NCBI GenBank assembly: GCA_017553445.1
Contig: JAFZMD010000007.1
Coordinates: forward strand, 1-35,917
DNA from: Methanobrevibacter sp.
GTDB taxonomy: Archaea > Methanobacteriota > Methanobacteria > Methanobacteriales > Methanobacteriaceae
Direction: 5' to 3'
DNA length: 35,917 bases
This document shows positions 10,214-16,921 of this stretch, piece by piece. The notes beneath the pieces are model-generated. The model saw nothing but the letters and a program-made list of their open reading frames with translations, did no database searches and was not told where the DNA came from. Position 1 is the first letter of the stretch. Each line of letters starts with the position of its first letter. A program made the translations under genes and the position numbers.

Positions 10214-10225
10214 ATTTTCACCTCC
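10211..10225 (-). promoter_or_regulatory. Ribosome-binding site and ATC start of the CobN-like gene
   Basis: GGAGGTGA is the reverse complement of 10218-10225. It is followed by AAAT and then ATC (10211-10213), where ATG would be expected. The DUF1002 gene at 13318 has the same arrangement (GAGGTGA, AAAT, ATG). Starting at ATC gives a normal lysine-containing signal peptide N-region, which the downstream TTG start would lose. Confidence 0.7.
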
Positions 10226-10566
10226 ATTTAAACCAATTATAAAATCATAGCATCATTAAAAAAAATCCACTATAAATGTAATTTATTAATTACATTATAT
10301 ATATAATTAAGTAAAGATAAATTAAAATTGACCTTTTTGTCCAATATACTTGCAAGAGATGAATATTCGAATGAGAATAAAAAAATTAAATAATCAAAAA
10401 GTATAACAATAATACAATAAGAACCATGCCATTTGAAATAACATATTATATAATTTCCAGCTTAAGAATTGCATGACCATAATATATTATTCAAAATGCC
10501 CTACCAGAACCATTGTCTAGACTAGTCAAAAATTATGGAAATATATAGTTAAGGAGGAGATTAAAA
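10214..10566. promoter_or_regulatory. Promoter region of the CobN-like gene with an 18-bp inverted repeat
   Basis: These 353 bases contain no supported gene. On the minus strand a TATA-like AATTATATATATAAT lies at about 10295-10309. Directly downstream is TGTAATTTATTAATTACA (10277-10294), an inverted repeat with 7-bp arms and a 4-base spacer. A repressor bound here would block transcription of the CobN-like gene. On the plus strand GGAGG at about 10553-10557 serves the gene starting at 10567. No cobalamin riboswitch was recognised. Confidence 0.5.
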
Positions 10567-10809
10567 ATGTCAAAAATACATATAAGACCAATAGAAGAAG
10601 AATTAAGAGATGCAATAATCGATGGAGAAATAACAAGAGCAGAAGAAAGAGGAAAAGAAATAGGGGAAGAAATGGGAAGAGAAATATTTGCAAAAATAGT
10701 AGAAGAGATAGGAAGAGAAAGGGGAAAAGAAATAGGTGAAGCAATAGGAAAAGAAATTGGAAGAGAAATAGGGAGAAAAATAGCTGGAGAAAAAATAAGA
10801 TTAAAATAA
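10567..10809 (+). CDS. Small Gly/Ile tetrad-repeat helical protein, function unknown
   Basis: 80 residues with a strong ribosome-binding site (GGAGGAGA before ATG), so probably expressed. After a 28-residue head (MSKIHIRPIEEELRDAI...) the rest is built from tetrads of the form G-K/R/E-E-I, from Gly29 to about Ile72: GKEI, GEEM, GREI, FAKI, VEEI, GRER, GKEI, GEAI, GKEI, GREI, GRKI. Gly and Ile therefore recur every four residues between charged pairs, which suggests a long charged helix packing through Gly/Ile faces. There is no signal peptide or hydrophobic membrane segment. Similar charged G-I-E/K-G tails end some Rpn-type (PD-(D/E)XK) transposase-related proteins, so this could be a detached tail. 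I do not recognise a family. The purine-rich strand leaves long antisense frames that are not genes. Confidence 0.6.
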   Translation: MSKIHIRPIEEELRDAIIDGEITRAEERGKEIGEEMGREIFAKIVEEIGRERGKEIGEAIGKEIGREIGRKIAGEKIRLK

Positions 10810-10816
10810 TGAATAT

Positions 10817-11017
10817 TCATCTAATTTTAATTCTATACCCTACTTTACAGATAGCCTGAGTCATTGTTTCCCTAGGAAAATACACACACCATGATCCCAG
10901 TTTGAATAGAATCATGGTTAGAAGAACCAATATTGTTGAAGTAAGCATTACGCTATAAAAACCAAATGCAAATTGTGAAACCCATGGCGCTATAACCTCA
11001 CCATGATATGCCCAATT
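10817..11017 (-). other. Open 66-codon extension in frame after the transporter's UAG stop
   Basis: Past the TAG at 11018-11020 the same frame stays open for 66 codons to a TGA at 10817-10819. It encodes NWAYHGEVIAPWVSQF, then a hydrophobic segment (about residues 16-40 of the extension, including YSVMLTSTILVLLTMILF), then a soluble end with RETMTQAICKVGYRIKIR. The content looks like real membrane protein. It may be the remnant of a neighbouring gene fused by deletion, or a former or read-through C-terminus. There is no plausible independent start. Confidence 0.4.
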
Positions 11018-12406
11018 CTACAATACACCGTCTGACAATCGAATCATCCTTCTTCTAAACAGCATCCATATTCCACCGACAACGAATCCCCCAATCGCAA
11101 AGATTATGAAATATTCCTGAAGACTTACAATCGGAATGATGTTGAAAAGCATTGTTGAAGTGTCGTTCGGAAATGCTGACGCACATGCCCCTGCAATCAC
11201 TGAGGCGATGCTGAATGTGACATAATATATCCCAATCATGGAAGAGACATATTTTTCAGGAGCCAATTTCGTTATTGCACTTAAAGTGACCGGCATTGTG
11301 AGCAATTCAGAATTGACCAGACAGAAGTTGAACAGAAACACCCAGACCATGTTCAGTTTCATGCCGCTTCCCACAGTGCCCATGGCCGCAAACAGGACGG
11401 AATATGCGAGTCCCAAAAACAACAGGCCGATACCTATTTTAGTAATTGATGATAAATCCCTTGAATTGAATATTCTTATGTAGACCGGAGTCAGAAATAT
11501 TATGAACAGCGGATTCAGGGACAGATAAAATGAAGGAGCCACTTCCTGGTTTATGAGAGGAATGACATTGTTCACATAGCTTTCGGCGAAAAGTATTATG
11601 GAAGTGTACATCTGCTGGCTGAACATTTGGAAAACAAGAGTCGCAACCAGTATTGCAATGATTACCTTGAATCTGCCAATCTCGGCTTTGCTTAATTTGC
11701 CAGTCCCATCCGCAGCTGCTGTGTGGGTCTTGAATCTTGGTTCAACCCCCAGCGGCTCGCCTTTCGAAGAGATGAAAAATCTTTTTCTGGAAAATAAAAA
11801 TACCAGAAGTCCGATGAATATCGCTACAAACCCTATGAGAAATCCGTACTGATAGAGTTCCGGATGATGCACTCCGACAACACAGTTAATGAGCAGAGGA
11901 GCCATTAATCCTCCGACATTGATGAAGAGATAGAAAATTGAAAATGCCGCATCGATGAGCTTTGATTCACCCTCATTGTAAAACTGGTCCATGAAAGAGG
12001 CTATGTTTACCTTAAAGAAGCTGACGCCAATAGCCATCACGGCCACACCAATCAAAAAGACAATTTCAGGGTAGGTGAAAAGCAGAACCGCATGTTCCCT
12101 AACGCCTGATGAAAGGGCAAATAGGCTGGCATCATATGAAAAAATCAGCTGTGCAATGACGATGAATGAAATTCCGAAAATGATTGCTTTTCTATTGCCC
12201 AGATACCTGTCGCACACATATCCTCCGACAATCTGGAGGACATATGTCGAACCGTAGGCTATTCCAAAAAGGCAGGTGGAAAATGAATCCGTAAAATGCA
12301 GCACGTCAATCATGTACATTACCAACAGTCCCGCAAAAACATAATAGCTCATGCTTTCAAGCATTGCAGTCGACGACAATAGATATATTCCCTTCGGATG
12401 TCCCAT
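11018..12406 (-). CDS. Proton-dependent oligopeptide transporter family (POT/PTR2) MFS protein
   Basis: 462 residues from the ATG at 12404-12406, chosen because AGGTGAT lies just upstream; the in-frame GTG three codons earlier is inside that site. The N-terminus MGHPKGIYLLSSTAMLESMSYYVFAGLLVMYM matches the POT opening, and GGYVCDRYLGNRKAI resembles the PTR2 signature at the TM2-TM3 loop. Multiple hydrophobic segments predict 12 or more transmembrane helices. POT proteins import di- and tripeptides with protons. The usual E-x-x-E-R-F coupling motif reads A-M-L-E-S-M here, so coupling or substrate may differ. The chain ends RRRMIRLSDGVL at a UAG, a normal position for the family, followed by the open extension described separately. 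Confidence 0.8.
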   Translation of the reverse strand: MGHPKGIYLLSSTAMLESMSYYVFAGLLVMYMIDVLHFTDSFSTCLFGIAYGSTYVLQIVGGYVCDRYLGNRKAIIFGISFIVIAQLIFSYDASLFALSSGVREHAVLLFTYPEIVFLIGVAVMAIGVSFFKVNIASFMDQFYNEGESKLIDAAFSIFYLFINVGGLMAPLLINCVVGVHHPELYQYGFLIGFVAIFIGLLVFLFSRKRFFISSKGEPLGVEPRFKTHTAAADGTGKLSKAEIGRFKVIIAILVATLVFQMFSQQMYTSIILFAESYVNNVIPLINQEVAPSFYLSLNPLFIIFLTPVYIRIFNSRDLSSITKIGIGLLFLGLAYSVLFAAMGTVGSGMKLNMVWVFLFNFCLVNSELLTMPVTLSAITKLAPEKYVSSMIGIYYVTFSIASVIAGACASAFPNDTSTMLFNIIPIVSLQEYFIIFAIGGFVVGGIWMLFRRRMIRLSDGVL

Positions 12407-12557
12407 TTCAATCACCTTTCATTAATTTATATATGGTCATGATATTATTTAAAAGTAAGATTTTCATCAAAAATGTAGGACAATCTCCATTTCAATTACA
12501 AGAGATTATTCCATCTTCAATTAAAAAAAAACTTTAGAAAAAAAGGAAATAAATCAA

Positions 12558-13205
12558 TCAATCCTTCAGCACAATGACATCACGCATCATTTCAATCAGT
12601 ACTTTATTAATCGGATTGATTAAAGAAAATTCATGCTCTTTCGGATAGTCTGCGCTTAGCGGAAATACCTTAAGGGAGGACATGCACAAATCAGTTGATC
12701 TTACTGCAAAATATGAGTAATATTGGCCTTTGTCATATTTTACAATCAGACCCAAATCGTCAGTCGGCTTGTGGCCAGGGATTCCTTCCTCCATATATAT
12801 TTTAAACACCTTGATTGAATCTGCAGTGACCAGGACATGTTGCTCTTCGTAAAACAGGTCATCTTCGGGCAGCTCATAGTCATCATATTCAATCACTTCA
12901 TCAACAGAATCCGGTGAAACTCTCATTTCACTGTTGCAGTATGCAAGAGAGATATAAATTCCTTCATCGTCCAAGGCCTTTGACACAATATCAAAGTAAA
13001 AATTATCAAATTTCAGTTTTGGAGGATTTTCCTCAAACAGTCTGTCTATTGGCAAAGTATAAGGAATGTTTTGAATAACACTACAGTAAAAATGTTCTTC
13101 GCCCAAATAACCTGCAGTTGCTGCCTTTTCTATTGTTTTTTTAACATCAATATCTATTTTTTCAATGTTTCGAGCAATTTCAATAGCCTCTTTATCACTT
13201 ATCAA
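12558..13205 (-). CDS. Hypothetical acidic cytosolic protein
   Basis: 215 residues if started at TTG 13203-13205, which lies 6 nt after GGGTG; the gene at 27657 has the same spacing. A GTG at 13212-13214 is the alternative start. No signal peptide or membrane helix is seen. The N-terminal ~45 residues look helical (KEAIEIARNIEKIDIDVKKT). The middle is acidic (VDEVIEYDDYELPEDDLF) and the rest has alternating hydrophobic patterns typical of an alpha/beta domain. I do not recognise a family. It is transcribed divergently from the DUF1002 gene through a shared 112-bp promoter region. Confidence 0.65.
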   Translation of the reverse strand: MISDKEAIEIARNIEKIDIDVKKTIEKAATAGYLGEEHFYCSVIQNIPYTLPIDRLFEENPPKLKFDNFYFDIVSKALDDEGIYISLAYCNSEMRVSPDSVDEVIEYDDYELPEDDLFYEEQHVLVTADSIKVFKIYMEEGIPGHKPTDDLGLIVKYDKGQYYSYFAVRSTDLCMSSLKVFPLSADYPKEHEFSLINPINKVLIEMMRDVIVLKD

Positions 13206-13317
13206 CTTTGACACCCTTAATTATATTCTAAATTTCAATGCATTTATATATACACACAACTTACCTACATATACATTTAAATACTACTTATTATAATTAT
13301 AATTTAGAGGTGAAAAT
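13206..13317. promoter_or_regulatory. Divergent promoter region
   Basis: On the minus strand TATATATAAATG (rc of 13241-13252) lies about 36-47 nt before the TTG start of the hypothetical gene. On the plus strand ATTTAAATA (about 13275-13283) lies about 35 nt before the DUF1002 ATG, whose ribosome-binding site GAGGTGA is at 13307-13313. Both TATA-like boxes are at plausible archaeal distances. Confidence 0.5.
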
Positions 13318-14166
13318 ATGCGCAAATCTTTAATTGGTATACTACTATTATCAATTGTTATTGTCGGTATTGCTTTACCTATTGGATTTTCAGCCCAATC
13401 AGACAGTAAAGTAATTACCTATGGTGAGACGACTTACAATAATGCAAATTATAAGTCTGTTGTAGATGACTTCTTTAATCAACAAGCACATATTGATGTA
13501 AAAAATGTAGAATCAAAAATCATTACTGCAAGTGAAGTAAATAAAGTCGCAAGTACAATTACAGGTAAAACCTATTCTTCCGACCAAATATTCTCTTCTG
13601 CATTAGTAGACTTATCTGACCAAGGAAACATTAAAGTAACTGTGGATAAATCAAAAATCACCACAATAACTGCAGACATGTACATTTCAGCATTAAAATC
13701 CGCTGGAATCACCCACGGACACGTATATGTAACAAGTCCTGTAACTGCAACTGGTGAATCTGCACTTACCGGAATCATGAACTCATACGAAGCTGCAACT
13801 GATGTTCAAATTCCAGAAACAGTAAAACAGGCTGCAAATGAAGAAATTTACACAGAAGCAGAAATCGTGGAAAACGACAACGTCAGTGCTGAAGACTTGA
13901 CCAAACTGGTTGATGACGTAAAAGTAACTGTTCAAGACAATAACATTACAGACCACACAACCATTGTAAACATAATTTACAACTATACGGTCAACAACAA
14001 CATTAACATGACAAACAGCAGTATTGAAAACCTCGCTACAAGTATCGGTGGGGTTCAGGCAGTGCAAGGAGACGTTCAAAACTACTCCAGTCAAGTAACT
14101 CAAATTGTAGGAGACAATGCCAAAGGCTTCTCCTTTGAAGAATTATTTACAAAATTAGGCCTATAA
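13318..14166 (+). CDS. Exported DUF1002 family protein
   Basis: 282 residues. GAGGTGA four nt before the ATG fixes the start. A signal peptide or N-terminal membrane anchor covers residues 1-26 (MRKSLIGILLLSIVIVGIALPIGFSA). The order that follows fits DUF1002 (relatives include Bacillus YpuA): VITYGETTYNN, then ITASEVNKVAST, ISALKSAGITHGHVYVTSPVTATGESALTGI, and a C-terminal helical half. The molecular role of the family is unknown. Codon usage and signals look native. A run of T after the stop (about 14169-14196) is the likely terminator. Confidence 0.8.
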   Translation: MRKSLIGILLLSIVIVGIALPIGFSAQSDSKVITYGETTYNNANYKSVVDDFFNQQAHIDVKNVESKIITASEVNKVASTITGKTYSSDQIFSSALVDLSDQGNIKVTVDKSKITTITADMYISALKSAGITHGHVYVTSPVTATGESALTGIMNSYEAATDVQIPETVKQAANEEIYTEAEIVENDNVSAEDLTKLVDDVKVTVQDNNITDHTTIVNIIYNYTVNNNINMTNSSIENLATSIGGVQAVQGDVQNYSSQVTQIVGDNAKGFSFEELFTKLGL

Positions 14167-14168
14167 AC

Positions 14169-14210
14169 CTAATTTTTTCTCTTTTTTTATCCCCTTTTTA
14201 ATTTTTTTGT
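14169..14210 (+). terminator. Oligo-T terminator after the DUF1002 gene
   Basis: Several T-runs follow the stop codon within 40 nt (ATTTTTTC, CTTTTTTTATC, CCTTTTTAATTTTTTTG). This is the standard archaeal termination signal. No stable stem-loop was seen. Confidence 0.5.
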
Positions 14211-14299
14211 GCAAGAATTCTCAAGATTCCATAAGCGGCTGATGTTCAATATTTAATTACCATTAATATGAATATATATATATTAATAAGTGATGAAAT

Positions 14300-15772
14300 A
14301 TGACCGGGAAAAGAAGTGAATGGGACAGTAATTTAACGTTTATTTTAGCTATGATAGGTTCTGCCATTGGACTGGGCAATATATGGAGATTCCCAAATGT
14401 ATTATACTCCAATGGTGGAGGATCATTCATGATACCATATATCGTATCCCTATTCCTTTTAGGAATCTCGTTTGTTTTGGTGGAATATGCTGTAGGATTT
14501 AAATTCAAAACATCCCTTGCAAAGATTCTATACAATATTCACAACAAGCTGGAGCCCGTTGCATGGTTTGTCCTGACAATTGTCTTTCTGATAACGACAT
14601 ATTATATCTGCATTGTAGGATGGGATTTGATATACCTTGCTTTAAGCTTTACAAAGGCCTGGGGCTCAAATCCAGATTTGTTTTTCACGCAAAGTGTTCT
14701 TCATTCCACAGATTCAATAAGAGGAATATTTACAATAGTTCCAACCATTCTAGTATCGATAATAATCATCTGGTCTGTTGTATGGGCAATCATAAGAACC
14801 AACCTGAATGACGGAATCGGAAAGGTAAGCAGAATCCTCCTGCCCATACTCTGCATAATCGTAGTGATTTTTGTCATATATTCCCTTACACTTCCTGGAT
14901 CATATATCGGATACACACAGATATTTAATCCTGACTGGTCGGCGCTTGCGAATCCAAATGTATGGCTGGCTGCATTTGGCCAGATTGTCTTTTCATTAAG
15001 CCTGGGAATGGCAATTGCACTTACCTATGCAAGCTATCTGCCTGAAGGTTCCAAACTGGTGGACAATGCATTGATAGTTGCATTTTCAAATTCCGGATTT
15101 GAAGTCTTCAACTCAATAGGAATCTTTTCCGTTTTGGGGTTCATGGCAATGACAAGCGGAATTCCTTTTAACGAATTAGTAACTGAAGGAACGGGACTTG
15201 CATTTGTAGTATTTCCACAGGCATTCAACACAATGCAAACCGGATCAATTTTAGGACCAATATTCTTCTTATGCATATTGTTTGCAGGAATAACCTCCGC
15301 AATAGCGCTTTTAGAAGGAATATGCTACTCAATATCTGAAAAATTTGATTTTTCACGTGAAAAATCCGCAACGATAGTTTCAATCATAGGACTTTTGATT
15401 TCAACGATATTTGCAACAGCTTCCGGAAGCTTCATTTTAGGAATATTCGATGCATTTTTAAACAACTTCGCACTGCTTTTTGCAGTTCTTCTTGAATGCA
15501 TAATATTCGGCTGGATATATGATTTTGATGAATTAATCAATACACTAAACGAAAATTCAAGGATAAAAGTGGGCAAATTATGGAAAACTGTCATCAGATT
15601 CATATTGCCTATATGTATAGCTGGCCTTTGGATTCAGGGAATTTTCTCATCAATTTCACAGGAAGATTCTGCAACTCTTGCAATAAGAACAATATTGCTT
15701 GCTGCAATCATAGTGCTTCCGATTATACTTACAAAATTGCCTGCAGGAAACGAAGATTACTATGAAAATTAA
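14300..15772 (+). CDS. Sodium-dependent transporter of the SNF/NSS family
   Basis: 490 residues with about 11-12 hydrophobic helices and no signal peptide. The hallmark TM1 sequence SAIGLGNIWRFPNVLYSNGGGSFMIPY (about residues 18-44) carries the unwound sodium/substrate site of LeuT-fold transporters. Later segments include SFSLSLGMAIALTYASYLP-like TM6-7 sequence and FAGITSAIALLEG (TM8). The family imports amino acids with Na+; the substrate cannot be read from sequence. GTGAT lies just before the ATG, and a TATA-like run at about 14272-14284 is close enough that the transcript leader must be very short. It stands alone between the DUF1002 and dus genes. Confidence 0.9.
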   Translation: MTGKRSEWDSNLTFILAMIGSAIGLGNIWRFPNVLYSNGGGSFMIPYIVSLFLLGISFVLVEYAVGFKFKTSLAKILYNIHNKLEPVAWFVLTIVFLITTYYICIVGWDLIYLALSFTKAWGSNPDLFFTQSVLHSTDSIRGIFTIVPTILVSIIIIWSVVWAIIRTNLNDGIGKVSRILLPILCIIVVIFVIYSLTLPGSYIGYTQIFNPDWSALANPNVWLAAFGQIVFSLSLGMAIALTYASYLPEGSKLVDNALIVAFSNSGFEVFNSIGIFSVLGFMAMTSGIPFNELVTEGTGLAFVVFPQAFNTMQTGSILGPIFFLCILFAGITSAIALLEGICYSISEKFDFSREKSATIVSIIGLLISTIFATASGSFILGIFDAFLNNFALLFAVLLECIIFGWIYDFDELINTLNENSRIKVGKLWKTVIRFILPICIAGLWIQGIFSSISQEDSATLAIRTILLAAIIVLPIILTKLPAGNEDYYEN

Positions 15773-15906
15773 CGAAGAGAGCTATTATTAAAATAGAGAG
15801 TCCTAAAATAATTACCATTATAATTTAACCGCCACCCATTTTAATTAAAGATAGAATAAAACTAAATTATTTTAAGTTATTAAATATAGATAATTGAGTA
15901 GTTATT

Positions 15907-16881
15907 ATGAAATGGAAAATAGGAAATGTGAGGATAGACAATCAGATAGTTCTCGCACCGATGGCTGGAATCTGCGATTCGTCATTTAGAAGAATAGTCA
16001 AATCCATGGGATGCGGACTGATAGAAACGGAAATGGTTTCAACAAGGGCAATAATGCATATGAATAGAAAAACCCAGGAAATGCTTGAAATGACAGACTA
16101 TGAAAGGCCAATAGCACAGCAGATATTCGGGTCAGATGCAGAATCATTTAAAAAAGCCTCAGAATACATCTTCAAGAACATGAAACCGGACATTCTTGAC
16201 ATCAATATGGGCTGTCCGGTGACAAAAGTGGCAGTCAAGTCAGGAGCGGGAAGCGCACTTCTTAAAAGTCCCAAAAAAGCATCCGAAATCATAGAAACCG
16301 TAGTGGATACTGTCCCGATTCCGGTGACTGTAAAAATCAGAAGCGGATGGGATGAAAACAATGCACTGGAAATAGCAAAAACAGTTGAAGAGTCAGGCGC
16401 ATCAGCCATTACAGTCCATCCCCGCACAAGACATCAAAGATACGACATACCTGCAGACTGGTCAATAATCAAGGAAATAAAGGAAGAAGTTTCAATACCC
16501 GTTATCGGAAATGGAGATATCAGAACCTGCTACGATGCAAAGGCGATGATTGAATTGACGAACTGTGATGCGGTAATGATTGGAAGAGGAGTTATGGGAA
16601 ATCCATGGATTATAAAACAGTGTATAGAATACATTGATTATGGAATAAAGCCTGAAAGAGTCCCATCACAGGAAAAGCTGGACATGTTCAAAAGGCATGC
16701 CGAAATGATTATTGAAAAACATGAAGGCAAGGTATTGATGCATAAGCTGAGGACAAACGCCGCATATTACATGAAAAACTTACATGGAAGTCAGGAAATC
16801 AAGAAAAAAATCTTTCAGACAAAGACAAAAGAAGAATTGTTTGAACTTCTTGAAAATTACGTAAAAACATTGAAATATTAA
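15907..16881 (+). CDS. dus: tRNA-dihydrouridine synthase (DusB-like)
   Basis: 324 residues, normal length. An FMN enzyme that reduces uridine to dihydrouridine in the tRNA D-loop, in the cytosol. The TIM-barrel order is clear: VLAPMAGICDSSFR (residues 15-28), IETEMVSTRA, IAQQIFGSD, DINMGCPVTKV with catalytic Cys103, VTVKIRSGWD, ITVHPRTRHQRYDIPADW, IPVIGNGDI, then MIGRGVMGNPWI for flavin phosphate binding. The C-terminal helical part (HAEMIIEKHEGKVLMHKLRTNAAYYMKN) contacts tRNA in relatives. The usual VHGRTR reads VHPRTR. No clear ribosome-binding site precedes the ATG. It converges on the giant adhesin with a shared hairpin between. Confidence 0.92.
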   Translation: MKWKIGNVRIDNQIVLAPMAGICDSSFRRIVKSMGCGLIETEMVSTRAIMHMNRKTQEMLEMTDYERPIAQQIFGSDAESFKKASEYIFKNMKPDILDINMGCPVTKVAVKSGAGSALLKSPKKASEIIETVVDTVPIPVTVKIRSGWDENNALEIAKTVEESGASAITVHPRTRHQRYDIPADWSIIKEIKEEVSIPVIGNGDIRTCYDAKAMIELTNCDAVMIGRGVMGNPWIIKQCIEYIDYGIKPERVPSQEKLDMFKRHAEMIIEKHEGKVLMHKLRTNAAYYMKNLHGSQEIKKKIFQTKTKEELFELLENYVKTLKY

Positions 16882-16895
16882 AATAGAAAAAGAGA

Positions 16896-16911
16896 GGAGT
16901 TTAAAAACTCC
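16896..16911. terminator. Bidirectional terminator hairpin between convergent dus and adhesin genes
   Basis: GGAGTTT-AA-AAACTCC is a perfect 7-bp stem in the 40-bp gap between two convergent stop codons. Short A/T runs flank it on both sides. It can serve both transcripts. Confidence 0.6.
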
Positions 16912-16921
16912 CAAAAAGTGT

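Noticed and set aside
10214..10566. Cobalamin riboswitch before the CobN-like gene
   Set aside because: No B12-box-like GC-rich conserved core is present and the region is almost all A/T.
10526..10820. Leu/Phe-rich antisense frames opposite the tetrad-repeat gene
   Set aside because: They are the complement of purine-rich GAA/AGA codons; the plus-strand gene has the ribosome-binding site.
11018..11020. UAG in the transporter read as pyrrolysine
   Set aside because: The POT chain is complete at this point, pyrrolysine is not known in Methanobacteriales to my knowledge, and no pyl genes are visible in the window.
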